This document shows positions 44,481 through 53,110 of a stretch of DNA of 64,000 nt, in pieces (position 1 is the first letter of the stretch; each line of letters begins with the position of its first letter). The DNA lies in NCBI GenBank assembly GCA_963732585.1, contig CAVSZY010000003.1, forward strand, positions 248,001-312,000, given 5' to 3'. The translations under genes were made by a program, and so were the position numbers. The stretch comes from WLMZ01 sp963732585. Lineage in GTDB: Bacteria; Actinomycetota; Acidimicrobiia; Acidimicrobiales; Ilumatobacteraceae. The notes beneath the pieces were generated by a model, which made no database searches, had not been told where the DNA came from, and was given only the letters and a program-made list of their open reading frames with translations.

Positions 44481-45328
44481 GGGTGCTGATCACCGGCGCC
44501 GGTGGCCAACTCGGCCGTGACACCGCCTTGGCCTGCGAGGCCAGCGGCGACACCGTATCGGCCTGCGATCGCAGCCAACTCGATGTCGCCGACCGCGATC
44601 AGGTGCTGGCGGCGATCACCACGATGCACCCTGACACGGTGATCAACTGTGCGGCCTGGACTGCGGTCGATGCCTGCGAGGTCGACACCTCGCGGGCCTA
44701 TAGGGACAACGCCTTGGCGGTGCGCTGGGTGGCCGAGGCCTGCGAACGCGTCGGTGCTCATCTCGTGCAGATCAGCACCGACTATGTCTTCGACGGTGGC
44801 AAGCCGAGCCCGTACCACGAGTGGGACGTGCCCAATCCGCAGTCCGTGTATGGCGCATCGAAGCTAGCCGGCGAACGTGAGGCGATGGCGCTCGGCGCCA
44901 ACGCAACCGTGGTGCGCACCAGCTGGGTGTGCGGCGAATACGGCAACAACATGGTGCGCACGATCATGCGTTTGGCTCGCGAACGGCCGACGTTGGCCTT
45001 CGTCGACGACCAGCGTGGACACCCGACGATGTGCGCCGATCTCGGAGCGCTGCTGCGCCGTCTGGCGCTCGATCGTCGCAGCGGCATCGTTCACGCCACC
45101 AATCAGGGCGCTGTGTCCTGGTTCGAATTCGCCCAAGCGGTGGTCGCCGCGATGGGCAAGCCGGCGACGATGGTCACCCCGATCGCCACCGCCGATCTGC
45201 AACCGCCGCGTCCTGCGCACCGCCCGGCCAACAGCGTGCTCGACAACGCCGTACTGCGCGACGGCGGCATCGCATTGCTCGACGATTTCCGCGTGCCGCT
45301 AGCTCGCCTGGTGCAGCGCCTCAGCTAA
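44477..45328 (+). CDS. rmlD: dTDP-4-dehydrorhamnose reductase
   Basis: A 283-aa SDR-family reductase giving dTDP-rhamnose. The TTG start 44477 is inside the rmlB stop (TTGA). 'RVLITGAGGQLGRDTALACE' is the NAD(P)H loop. 'VINCAAWTAVDACEVDTSRA', 'VQISTDYVFDGGKPSPYHEW' and 'YGASKLAGEREAMAL' (Tyr-x-x-x-Lys) are characteristic. It closes the rml operon and converges with the phosphoesterase gene, whose stop lies inside it by 30 bases. The rhamnose product probably feeds the glycosyltransferases further right. Confidence 0.93.
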   Translation: MRVLITGAGGQLGRDTALACEASGDTVSACDRSQLDVADRDQVLAAITTMHPDTVINCAAWTAVDACEVDTSRAYRDNALAVRWVAEACERVGAHLVQISTDYVFDGGKPSPYHEWDVPNPQSVYGASKLAGEREAMALGANATVVRTSWVCGEYGNNMVRTIMRLARERPTLAFVDDQRGHPTMCADLGALLRRLALDRRSGIVHATNQGAVSWFEFAQAVVAAMGKPATMVTPIATADLQPPRPAHRPANSVLDNAVLRDGGIALLDDFRVPLARLVQRLS

Positions 45329-45871
45329 TTGCGCATCGGTGACCGGTCGGAAATCCCAGACATCGGCGCCGACGTTGATTTGTCTGCCCTCCACCCGCCA
45401 ACGTTCGTGGACGTGGCCGTGGAGTAACACCAACCCATGGTCGCGAGGACGCATCGGAACGAAGCGATCGTCGTCGTGGCTGTCGCCTTCGTAAGGAAAA
45501 TGGCAGGCGATCGCTGCAGCGCCATCGAAGGTGATGTCGACGATCCCTTGGCGGATGTCGGCAAAGCCAGCATCGAGGTAGGTGTCGATCCATGGCTCAG
45601 CCTTGGCACCCCAACCTGCCCAACAGCGGTCGTGGTTGCCGGCCACCAGGATCTTCGTGCCGCGCAACTGGCGCACCAGCGGCAAGGTCTCGTCGATCGT
45701 GCCGAGGGCGACGTCGCCGAGCACCCAGATCTCGTCGCCATCATCGACGGTGTCGTTCCATCGTTCGATCAGCCCGCGGTTCATCTCCTCGGCATCGGCG
45801 AATGGACGGTCGCAGTAGCGAATGATGTTGGCGTGGCCGAAATGGAGGTCAGAGGTCCACAGCCGAGCCAT
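45299..45871 (-). CDS. Calcineurin-like metallophosphoesterase
   Basis: A 190-aa protein starting at ATG 45871. 'RLWTSDLHFGHANIIRYCDR' (D-x-H), 'EIWVLGDVALG' (GD), 'KILVAGNHDRCW' (GNHD) and 'LVLLHGHVHERWRVEG' (GHxH) are the complete set of metal ligands for two ions. Small proteins of this type hydrolyse phosphodiesters; the substrate is unknown. Much longer in-frame versions upstream run antisense to the next gene and are rejected. Its start lies inside the end of the GDP-fucose synthase-like gene by 23 bases, suggesting one transcript. Confidence 0.9.
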   Translation of the reverse strand: MARLWTSDLHFGHANIIRYCDRPFADAEEMNRGLIERWNDTVDDGDEIWVLGDVALGTIDETLPLVRQLRGTKILVAGNHDRCWAGWGAKAEPWIDTYLDAGFADIRQGIVDITFDGAAAIACHFPYEGDSHDDDRFVPMRPRDHGLVLLHGHVHERWRVEGRQINVGADVWDFRPVTDAQLAEALHQAS

Positions 45872-46823
45872 ATCGCTCCGCCTCTTCTCGGTTGGCGAGA
45901 TACCACTCGAACGTGCGCCGCAGGCCCTCTTCGAATGGCATCTGCGCCCGCCAGCCGAGCCACTGCTCGGCGCGTTCGACGGCGACGCGCCGACGCGGCT
46001 GACCATCGGGCTGCGACGGGTCCCAGGCCAGTTCGCCGTCGTAGCCGACAACGCGGGCGATTGCCTCCACCGTTTCACGGATGGTCACCTCGTGGTCGTT
46101 GCCGAGATTGATCGGTTCGGTGCCGACATGGTCGGCGGTCGCCAGCACGATCGCCTCGGCGGCATCGGCGACGTAGAGATACTCTCGGCTGGCCCGCCCG
46201 GTGCCCCAGACATCGATCTTGTCGCGCCCGGCCTCTTTGGCATCGAGGCACTTCTTCATCAGCGCCGGGATCACGTGGGAGACCGAGGGGTGAAACTTGT
46301 CGCCCGGGCCATAGAGATTGGTCGGAATCAGGTAGGCGAACTTCTGTCCGTATTGCGCCGCGTTGACCTGGGCGTGGATCAGGTGGGCTTTCTTGGCGAT
46401 GCCGTAGGGGGCGTTGGTTTCCTCCGGATAGCCGTCCCACAGGCTCGATTCATGAAAAGGAACCGGGGTGAACTTCGGATAGGAGCACACCGTGCCGACG
46501 AGGGTGGTCTTGGCCACCGAATGGCGATGGCGCGCCGCCTCGATGACATGGGTGCCCATCAGCAGGTTGTCGAGGTACAGCGGCGCCGGGGTAGCCCGGT
46601 TGTAGCCGATCCCGCCAACGTGTGCCGCAAGGTGAATCAGGTAATCGGGCTGGTGATCGGCCAACATCGCCTCGGCCGCTCCTGGCCTGGTCAGGTCGTA
46701 TTCCGCGCTGCGGGGGGCGACCACATCGGCGCCACGCTCGGCAAGTTTGGCGACGACGACGCGGCCCAGAAAGCCGTGTCCACCTGTGACCAACACCCGT
46801 CGACCCGTGAAAGACGCATCCAT
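45849..46823 (-). CDS. GDP-L-fucose synthase-like NAD-dependent epimerase/reductase
   Basis: A 324-aa SDR from ATG 46823. 'RRVLVTGGHGFLGRVVVAKL' is the nucleotide-binding loop. 'LIHLAAHVGGIGYNRATPAP', 'LVGTVCSYPKFTPVPFHESS' (SC-type active site) and 'NAPYGIAKKAHLIHAQVNAA' (Tyr-x-x-x-Lys) with 'YGPGDKFHPSVSHVIPALMK' match GDP-fucose synthases (Fcl/WcaG). It should reduce and epimerise a GDP-4-keto-6-deoxy-mannose. No Gmd (GDP-mannose dehydratase) is in the window, so the substrate may be made elsewhere. Divergently transcribed from a GT4 gene, with only 27 bases between the starts. Confidence 0.88.
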   Translation of the reverse strand: MDASFTGRRVLVTGGHGFLGRVVVAKLAERGADVVAPRSAEYDLTRPGAAEAMLADHQPDYLIHLAAHVGGIGYNRATPAPLYLDNLLMGTHVIEAARHRHSVAKTTLVGTVCSYPKFTPVPFHESSLWDGYPEETNAPYGIAKKAHLIHAQVNAAQYGQKFAYLIPTNLYGPGDKFHPSVSHVIPALMKKCLDAKEAGRDKIDVWGTGRASREYLYVADAAEAIVLATADHVGTEPINLGNDHEVTIRETVEAIARVVGYDGELAWDPSQPDGQPRRRVAVERAEQWLGWRAQMPFEEGLRRTFEWYLANREEAERYGSAVDL

Positions 46824-46850
46824 GATGTCGATGCTATGGGGAAAGCGGGC

Positions 46851-47924
46851 ATGATGGAGAGTGTGCGGGTTGCGTACACACTCGAACAATGTTGGCACCG
46901 TGTCCCAGGTGGGACTGGCGTTGCCGCGCTGCGGGTCGCCGAGGCGATGCTCGACGTTCCCGGCATCGAGTTGATCGGTGTCGCCGGTCGCCACAACGAG
47001 GCACCCGCCGAGGAGTGGACGCCGCCGATCCCGATGCGTCAGCTGTCGCTGGCCGCGCCATGGCTGTATTACTCCTGGCTGACGGCGCGATGGCCGCGCC
47101 CGGAGTCCGTTGCCGACGTCGACGTCGTCCACGCGACGACGATCATTCCCTGCCCGACGCGCAAACCGCTGGTGGTCACCGTTCACGACCTCGCCTTTGT
47201 GCATGACCCACAGCAGTTCACCCGAAATGGGGCGATGGTCTTTCGGCGCAGCCTGAACGTCATCCGCCGCCGCGCCGATCTGGTGTTGTGCAGCTCACAG
47301 GCCACGCTCGACGACTGCGTCGAAGCGGGCATCGATGCGCATCGCCTGCGCCTTGTGCCGCTCGGCGTCGATGTCGAGGTCACCACCCCGGCAGAAGTGC
47401 GGCGTGTCCGAGCCCAGTATCAGCTGCCGGAGCGCTACCTGCTGTTCGTCGGCACGGTTGAACCGCGCAAGAATCTCCATCGCTTGGCCGCCGCCGTGGC
47501 GATGCTCGATGAACCGATCGAACTGGTTGTCGCCGGTGCCGCCGGCTGGGGCGATGTCGACGCCGAGGTCGCCGCGGCGACGCGCTTTTTGGGTTTCGTG
47601 CCCAATGAAGATCTCGCTCCGCTGTACGCCGGTGCGCACGTCTTTTGTTACCCCAGCGAGCGCGAGGGCTACGGCTTGCCGGTGCTTGAAGCGATGGCCC
47701 ACGGCACCCCGGTGGTGACCAGCGCCGGTTCGGCGACCGAAGAGACCGCCGGCGGAGCAGCGATCCTCGTCGATCCGTTCGATCCCGTCGACATCGCCAG
47801 GGGCATCACCGAGGCTGGGTCGCGTCGAGCTGAACTGGCCCAGCGCGGGCGCCACCGGGCGACAGCGCTGTCGTGGTCGGCGACAGCGGAGCTGACGGCC
47901 GAGGCCTACAAGGAACTGGTGTAG
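46851..47924 (+). CDS. Glycosyltransferase family 4 (first)
   Basis: About 357 aa from ATG 46851 (ATG 46854 next to it), with GGGGAAAG upstream. Reading further upstream gives a long frame antisense to the fucose synthase gene, which I reject. The GT-B fold is shown by 'RKPLVVTVHDLAFVHDPQQF', 'ADLVLCSSQATLDDCVEAGI', 'RYLLFVGTVEPRKNLHRLAA' (E-x-R-K) and 'HVFCYPSEREGYGLPVLEAM' (E-x7-E donor-binding motif). The N-terminal acceptor domain begins 'RVAYTLEQCWHRVPGGTGVA'. It probably adds one sugar during glycan assembly; the nucleotide-sugar donor is not decidable. It is followed after 7 bases by another GT4. Confidence 0.88.
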   Translation: MMESVRVAYTLEQCWHRVPGGTGVAALRVAEAMLDVPGIELIGVAGRHNEAPAEEWTPPIPMRQLSLAAPWLYYSWLTARWPRPESVADVDVVHATTIIPCPTRKPLVVTVHDLAFVHDPQQFTRNGAMVFRRSLNVIRRRADLVLCSSQATLDDCVEAGIDAHRLRLVPLGVDVEVTTPAEVRRVRAQYQLPERYLLFVGTVEPRKNLHRLAAAVAMLDEPIELVVAGAAGWGDVDAEVAAATRFLGFVPNEDLAPLYAGAHVFCYPSEREGYGLPVLEAMAHGTPVVTSAGSATEETAGGAAILVDPFDPVDIARGITEAGSRRAELAQRGRHRATALSWSATAELTAEAYKELV

Positions 47925-47931
47925 CCCACCG

Positions 47932-49062
47932 ATGGTGCGAATCGCCGTCAATCTCTTGTGGTGTCGACCTGGCCAGGTCGGTGGCAGCGAGGACTACCTG
48001 GCACGCCAGCTGCGCGGCATCGATGATCGAGCGAGCGGGTTCGACATCACCCTCTTCGTGCTTGCCGGTTTTGGCGCGGCACACCCCGAGTTGGCCGGTT
48101 TTGAGCAGGTCGTCGCCCCGTTCAGTGGGGCCAATCGCCTCCGGCGGGTGATCGCCGAGCACCGCTGGTTGCGGGCGCAGACGTCGGGTTTCGACCTCGT
48201 TCACCATGGCGGGGGAACGATGCCTGGCCACGGCTCGCACGCCTCGCTGCTGACGGTGCACGATCTGCAGCACCTGAGCTTCCCGCACTACGTCGGCGCG
48301 ATCAAACGCCGCTACCTCGATTGGGCGTTGCCGCGCTCGATCGGTGCGGCGACGACGATCGCCGTGCCCACCGAGTTTGTGCGTCGCACGGTGATCGAGG
48401 CCTACGGCCCATCGCCGGATGAGGTTGTGGTCGTGCCCCACGGCATCGAAGCCGATCTCGGCGAGGGCGCCACGCCCGAGGTTGCGCTGCGATCCCGCTA
48501 TGACCTGGGGGAGGGGCCGATCCTCGTGCTCCCGGCGATGACACACCCGCACAAGGGCCACGGGTTCGCCATCCAGGTGCTCGCCGAAGAACTCAGCGAC
48601 CCGACGCTGCGTCTGGTGCTGATCGGTGGCGTCGGCGCTGCCGAAGCGGCGACGCTGGCCGACATCGAACGGCGTGGCGAGGGTCGACGGGTCCGGCGCC
48701 TCGGGCGTGTCAGCGCCGCCGATCGCAGTGGTCTGCTGGCGATGGCCGAAGCGATGGTCTTTCCCAGCGAGTACGAGGGCTTTGGTGCGCCGGTGATCGA
48801 GGCGATGGCGCTCGGCACACCGGTGATCTGTAGCGACGCGGCGTGTCTGCCCGAAGTCGCCGGCGACGCCGCGATCGTGCTGGACCGTGAGCCGCGCCTG
48901 TGGGGCCAGGCAATCGCCACCCTCGGCTCTCGTCGTCAGCAGCTGATCGCCGCCGGTTACCGCCGGGCCGAGGAGTTCTCCATCGCCCGGTCGGCACAAG
49001 CACTGGAGACGGCCTACCGACAAGCGCTCGCGGCGACGGCCAAGTCGAAGGCGAAACGATGA
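47932..49062 (+). CDS. Glycosyltransferase family 4 (second)
   Basis: A 376-aa enzyme beginning 'MVRIAVNLLWCRPGQVGGSE'. The acceptor half includes 'LLTVHDLQHLSFPHYVGAIK', and 'AATTIAVPTEFVRRTVIEAY' ends it. The donor half reads 'PILVLPAMTHPHKGHGFAIQ', 'VRRLGRVSAADRSGLLAMAE' and 'MVFPSEYEGFGAPVIEAMAL', with the E-x7-E motif, then 'PVICSDAACLPEVAGDAAIV'. The pattern 'GGSExxLxRQLxxL' at the start is typical of mannosyl- or rhamnosyl-type GT4s. The stop overlaps the next gene by 4 bases (ATGA). Confidence 0.88.
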   Translation: MVRIAVNLLWCRPGQVGGSEDYLARQLRGIDDRASGFDITLFVLAGFGAAHPELAGFEQVVAPFSGANRLRRVIAEHRWLRAQTSGFDLVHHGGGTMPGHGSHASLLTVHDLQHLSFPHYVGAIKRRYLDWALPRSIGAATTIAVPTEFVRRTVIEAYGPSPDEVVVVPHGIEADLGEGATPEVALRSRYDLGEGPILVLPAMTHPHKGHGFAIQVLAEELSDPTLRLVLIGGVGAAEAATLADIERRGEGRRVRRLGRVSAADRSGLLAMAEAMVFPSEYEGFGAPVIEAMALGTPVICSDAACLPEVAGDAAIVLDREPRLWGQAIATLGSRRQQLIAAGYRRAEEFSIARSAQALETAYRQALAATAKSKAKR

Positions 49063-50309
49063 CCGATCGGCCGTTGCGCATCGCCGTGCTCTGCCCGCAC
49101 TTTGCCCCGGACACCGCGCCGACCGGCGCAGTGATCACTCGCATTGTCGAGGAACTGGTCGCTCGCGGCCATCAAGTGCAGGTCATCACCGCCCTCCCGT
49201 GGTATCGCAACCACCTCGTGGAAGCGTCATGGCAGGGCCGATGGGTGCGCCGCGAACGCACCGCCTGGGGATCGATCGTGCGCGTCAACCCCTTCCCAGG
49301 TGGCGACAAGACCAATCTCGTGCGCCGAGCGGCTGGTTTCGCCGGATTCAGTGTCCTCGTCGCTCTCGCCGGGGCACGTGGCGGCCGGGTCGACGCGGTG
49401 CTGAGCATGTCGCCGCCGTTGAGCAACGGTTTGGTCGGCAAGTGGTTGAGCATTGTGCGCCGAGGCCCGTTGGTCTTCAATATCCAAGACATCTTCCCCG
49501 ACGCCGCGGTGCAGGCCGGAGCGATCAGCGCCGAGAAGCTGAAGGGTCGAACGCTGATCGCTGCCGCTCGATGGCTGGAGCGCTTCTCGTATCACCGCAG
49601 CGCTGCGGTGACGGTGCTCAGCGACGATCTGCGGGCCAACGTCGTCAAAAAGGTCAAACCCTCCTTCGCCGCGCGTGTCCGGGTCATTCCCAATTTCGTG
49701 TTGACCGACGAGCTGCGCCCGCTCGATCGGGCGACCGCCTATCGTCGCGAGTTAGGGATCGGCGACGAGCCCGTCGTGCTCTACGCCGGAAACGTCGGCT
49801 TCTCGCAATCGCTCGATCTGCTTTTGGCGGCCGCCCGGGCGATTCCCCAGGCGACCTTCCTGATCAACGGTGAAGGTGGTGCCAAGCAGCAATTGATCGC
49901 TGCTGCCGCCCAGCTGAGCAACGTGCGCTTTGGCGGATACCAGCCAATGGAGCGCCTCGCCGAGGTGTTGGCCACCGGCGACATTCACGTCGTTCCGTTA
50001 AAGAAGGGTCTCGGAAACGTCAGCGTTCCGTCAAAGACCTACTCGATCTTGGCCGCCGGTCGATGCCTCGTTGCGGCGATCGATCCGGGCACAGAAGTGC
50101 CGCGCATCATCGAGGCCTGCGGCGCCGGTATCAGCGTCGCCCCCGACGATCCAGAATCGTTCATCGCTGCGCTGAAGGTGCTGGTCAGCGATAGTGCCAT
50201 GCGCTCGGAGATGGGTGCGCGCGGCAGGGCCTGGGTCGAGACCGCAGCGTCTCCGGCGGCAGTAGCGCAGGCCTATGAGGCCCTGTTTCGTGAGGTCATC
50301 GACGGCTGA
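49059..50309 (+). CDS. Glycosyltransferase family 4 (third, WcaI-like)
   Basis: A 416-aa enzyme starting at ATG 49059 (ATGA overlap with the preceding GT). 'RIAVLCPHFAPDTAPTGAVI', 'VEELVARGHQVQVITALPWY' and 'VLSMSPPLSNGLVGKWLSIV' are characteristic of WcaI-like colanic-acid-type GTs, and 'PLVFNIQDIFPDAAVQAGAI' and 'VIPNFVLTDELRPLDR' follow. The donor half has 'PVVLYAGNVGFSQSLDLLLA' and 'PSKTYSILAAGRCLVAAIDP'. The usual E-x7-E is present only in altered form. Longer starts into the previous gene are excluded. Confidence 0.88.
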   Translation: MTDRPLRIAVLCPHFAPDTAPTGAVITRIVEELVARGHQVQVITALPWYRNHLVEASWQGRWVRRERTAWGSIVRVNPFPGGDKTNLVRRAAGFAGFSVLVALAGARGGRVDAVLSMSPPLSNGLVGKWLSIVRRGPLVFNIQDIFPDAAVQAGAISAEKLKGRTLIAAARWLERFSYHRSAAVTVLSDDLRANVVKKVKPSFAARVRVIPNFVLTDELRPLDRATAYRRELGIGDEPVVLYAGNVGFSQSLDLLLAAARAIPQATFLINGEGGAKQQLIAAAAQLSNVRFGGYQPMERLAEVLATGDIHVVPLKKGLGNVSVPSKTYSILAAGRCLVAAIDPGTEVPRIIEACGAGISVAPDDPESFIAALKVLVSDSAMRSEMGARGRAWVETAASPAAVAQAYEALFREVIDG

Positions 50310-50373
50310 TCGCGACGCCGATCGAGCTGTATGACTGTGAAAGGTCACGCGCAGCCGGTAGCATTGTTTAACC

Positions 50374-51198
50374 GTGGCCACGTCAACATCTGCAGATAAA
50401 GTCGCCAAGCTCGCCAACAAGGGCAAAGGCAAAAAGGTGCGCTTTCAAGGCGGCACCATGTTCCCCGCAATCGTGCTCGGCATTCTCGTTGTCGGCCTGG
50501 TGCTGATCGTCTTCTCCCGCCAGTCGCGCCCAACAGCAGGGAGCGGTGAGCCACGACTTGGCCAGCACTGGCACGCAGCGATTGCCACCTATGCCTGCGA
50601 CGAGAACGGCTTGTCGTTCCTGCCGAAGTTCACCGGCAACCTGGAAGAGCAAGACGCCAGCGGCCGCTTCTTGAACAAGAAGTTCGAGTCGACGGGCGTT
50701 CACACGCACGACGACGGCGTCATCCACTGGCACCCATACAGCACCCGGGCCACCGGCCGCAACGCTGATATCGGCGTCTTTTTCGACAACTACGACGTCA
50801 AAGTCGACGACGATTCGATCGCCTTGCCCACTGAGCAGGGCGGCTACACCTTCACCGAAGAGAAGTCGAAGTGCATCATCGACGGCGATGAGAAAGACGC
50901 CACGGTGAAGCTGTGGGTCTGGGAGAGCTACAGCAAGCTCGGCGACAGCCCGCAGGTCTACACCACAGAACTTCCCGATACCCGGGTGCTCAACGATGGC
51001 ATGGTCTTCGTCCTGGCCTTCGTTCCCAACGATGTCGATCCAGTCGCACCGGACTGGGCTCCTGAACTTCTCACCCTTGGTGCTGCTGACCAGGCGAATG
51101 TGCCGACTACCGACCCGGAAACGGGCGCGACGCTGACGCCAGACACGACCGCGGCTTCGGTCGCCGACACCACGGTGACCGACTCCACGGACGGCTGA
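50374..51198 (+). CDS. Single-pass membrane protein of unknown function, His-rich outer domain
   Basis: A 274-aa protein from GTG 50374; there is no ribosome site in the 60 bases upstream, so it may be leaderless. Residues 1-25 are basic, 'FPAIVLGILVVGLVLIVFSR' is a membrane segment, and the remainder lies outside. It has His-rich stretches 'RLGQHWHAAIATYACDENGL' and 'FESTGVHTHDDGVIHWHPYS' that could bind a metal ion, and two Cys. The last 30 residues are Thr/Asp-rich and disordered. I do not recognise a named family. It stands between the GT4 genes and a nucleotidyltransferase gene, with which it shares one base (TGATG), so it belongs to the surface-glycan operon. Confidence 0.6.
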   Translation: MATSTSADKVAKLANKGKGKKVRFQGGTMFPAIVLGILVVGLVLIVFSRQSRPTAGSGEPRLGQHWHAAIATYACDENGLSFLPKFTGNLEEQDASGRFLNKKFESTGVHTHDDGVIHWHPYSTRATGRNADIGVFFDNYDVKVDDDSIALPTEQGGYTFTEEKSKCIIDGDEKDATVKLWVWESYSKLGDSPQVYTTELPDTRVLNDGMVFVLAFVPNDVDPVAPDWAPELLTLGAADQANVPTTDPETGATLTPDTTAASVADTTVTDSTDG

Positions 51199-52202
51199 TG
51201 CACGCCATCGTCTTAGTCGGGGGCTTCGGTACCCGTTTGCGCCCTCTCACCTGGAGCGTGCCTAAGCCGATGCTTCCCGTCGGGCACGTGCCGATCATCG
51301 AGCGGCTCATCGCCAACCTGGCCCAAGGTGGCGTCAACAATGTCACCCTCGCTCTCGGCTTCAAGCCGGAGCCATTCATGCAGGCCTTCCCCGATGGTGT
51401 CTGCGCCGGTGCGGCGTTGGCTTACGCGGTCGAGCCGGAACCGCTCGATACCGCCGGCGCAATCCGTTTTGCTGCCAGACAGGCAGGGATCAGGGATACT
51501 TTCGTGGTCGCCAACGGCGACGTTCTCACCGATCTCGACATCGCCGCACTCGCCCGCTTCCACCGCCAACACCGGGCCGAAGCAACGCTGCACCTCACCC
51601 CCGTTCCCGATCCGTCGGCCTTCGGCGTGGTGGCCACCGATGCTGCCGGTCGAGTCGAGCGGTTCATCGAAAAGCCGCCGCCCGGCACCGCACCGTCGAA
51701 TCAGATCAGCGCTGGCACCTACGTGTTCGAGCCGTCGGTGCTCGATCGCATCGAAGCAGGGCGAAAGGTCTCGGTGGAACGAGAGATCTTTCCGCAGATC
51801 GTCGCCGACGGCGGGTTGTGGGCCATGCCGACCAACGACTACTGGATCGACACGGGTCAGCCAGACCTCTATCTCAAGGCTAATCTCGATGCCATCAACG
51901 GTCGCCGTGCGGCGCGCCATCGCGCCCAAGCGGTCGCTCCCGGCATGCTGCTCGACCCCAGTGTCAAGGCTCGCAACAGCGTGATCGCCGAAGAGGTCAA
52001 GGTCGCCAACGGCGCCAGGATCGTCGACTCTGTGCTGCTCAGCGGGGCGGTGATCGGTGCCGGTGCGCAGCTGACGCGCAGCATCGTCATGGGCCGTGTC
52101 GGCCCGGGAGCCAGCTTGACCGATTGCGTCGTCGGTTCGACCGGAGTCATCGAGGCCAACGCCACCCTCGTCGGTCAACGCATCCCCGCCCCCGAGGTCT
52201 AA
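51198..52202 (+). CDS. Sugar-1-phosphate nucleotidyltransferase (GDP-mannose pyrophosphorylase-like)
   Basis: A 334-aa enzyme. 'MHAIVLVGGFGTRLRPLTWS', then 'VPKPMLPVGHVPIIERLIAN', form the NTP-binding loop and Lys. 'TFVVANGDVLTDLDIAALAR' contains the metal-binding Asp (NGDxL). 'RVERFIEKPPPGTAPSNQIS' and 'MPTNDYWIDTGQPDLYLKAN' are conserved. The C-terminal quarter is hexapeptide-like ('RNSVIAEEVKVANGARIVDS', 'SIVMGRVGPGASLTDCVVGS'). Mannose-1-phosphate guanylyltransferases have this shape, which would supply GDP-mannose for the fucose-synthase-like enzyme (inference), but other NDP-sugars are possible. It overlaps the following epimerase gene by one base. Confidence 0.85.
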   Translation: MHAIVLVGGFGTRLRPLTWSVPKPMLPVGHVPIIERLIANLAQGGVNNVTLALGFKPEPFMQAFPDGVCAGAALAYAVEPEPLDTAGAIRFAARQAGIRDTFVVANGDVLTDLDIAALARFHRQHRAEATLHLTPVPDPSAFGVVATDAAGRVERFIEKPPPGTAPSNQISAGTYVFEPSVLDRIEAGRKVSVEREIFPQIVADGGLWAMPTNDYWIDTGQPDLYLKANLDAINGRRAARHRAQAVAPGMLLDPSVKARNSVIAEEVKVANGARIVDSVLLSGAVIGAGAQLTRSIVMGRVGPGASLTDCVVGSTGVIEANATLVGQRIPAPEV

Positions 52203-53110
52203 TGGAATCGGCCCTGGTCGTCGGCGGCGCCGGATTCATCGGTTCGCATCTGATCGATCGCTTGGTCTCCGACGGGGTCATCGTCGATGCCGTCGACGAT
52301 CTCTCTAGTGGCTCGCTGGCCAACCTCGCCGACGCCCGTCGGATGGGTGGCTCGCTGAAGTTTCACACCCTCGACATCCGCCACGACGAGTTCGATTCCT
52401 TGGTCGCCCTGCGCCGACCAGAGGTGATCTATCACCTGGCGGCGATGTCAGCGGCCCAGGCCGATGATCCGGCGTCGGTGGCGACAACGGTCGCCGTGCT
52501 CTCGGCCGCTGCTCGACACGGCGTCAGCAAAGTGGTCGTCGCCCTTCCCGCAGGCGACCTCTATGGCGAGGTCCCGGCCCGGGAGCTGCCGATCAAAGAG
52601 TCCCGGCCGTACCCGGCGGGCTCGATTCGCGGCGTCTACGCGCGGGCGATCATCGACCTGCTCGCCGTGTTTCGCGCCGAGCACAACCTGGAACACACCG
52701 CCTTGGCGATGACCTCGGTGTACGGGTCTCGCCAGCGGCCGCAAGATGGCGTCGTCGCCTCATTTGTCGACGCCCGACTCGCCGGCACCCAGCTCGCCGT
52801 TCATGGCGATGGTCGTCAAAGTCGTGACCTGCTGTTTATCGACGACGCCGTCGATGCCCTGGTGCGCTCCGGTTCTCGCGGCAGTGGCTTGGTGATCAAC
52901 ATCGGCACGGGAACGGCGACGCCGATTCAGGCCCTCGCCGCCGAGCTCGCCGATGGTGTCGGTTCGACGTCGGCGCCGCGCCGCCGTGGCGACCTGGCCC
53001 GTATTTCCGTGGCCGTCACCAGAGCCCGAATCCATCTCGCCTGGGAGCCATGGACCACGCTGCCCGATGGCTTGACTTCAACCCTCGAGGCAGGCTCGCA
53101 GCGCAGCTGA
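52202..53110 (+). CDS. NAD-dependent epimerase/dehydratase-like protein, catalytic residues altered
   Basis: A 302-aa SDR-type protein. 'ALVVGGAGFIGSHLIDRLVS' is the NAD-binding loop (GGxGFIG) and 'VIYHLAAMSAAQADDPASVA' a typical following segment. The usual 'SS..VYG' is 'ALPAGDLYGEVPARELPIKE', and the catalytic Tyr-x-x-x-Lys is 'RGVYARAIIDLLAVFRAEHN', where the Lys is absent. It may thus bind a nucleotide-sugar without turning it over, or catalyse something else. Later 'SRDLLFIDDAVDALVRS' is normal for the family. Convergent with cofD (33 bases of overlap). Confidence 0.78.
   Translation: MESALVVGGAGFIGSHLIDRLVSDGVIVDAVDDLSSGSLANLADARRMGGSLKFHTLDIRHDEFDSLVALRRPEVIYHLAAMSAAQADDPASVATTVAVLSAAARHGVSKVVVALPAGDLYGEVPARELPIKESRPYPAGSIRGVYARAIIDLLAVFRAEHNLEHTALAMTSVYGSRQRPQDGVVASFVDARLAGTQLAVHGDGRQSRDLLFIDDAVDALVRSGSRGSGLVINIGTGTATPIQALAAELADGVGSTSAPRRRGDLARISVAVTRARIHLAWEPWTTLPDGLTSTLEAGSQRS

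Noticed and set aside
45822..46850. N-terminal extension of the first GT4 gene, making a 700-aa protein
   Set aside because: It runs antisense to the GDP-fucose synthase-like gene; the GT4 domain starts after ATG 46851.
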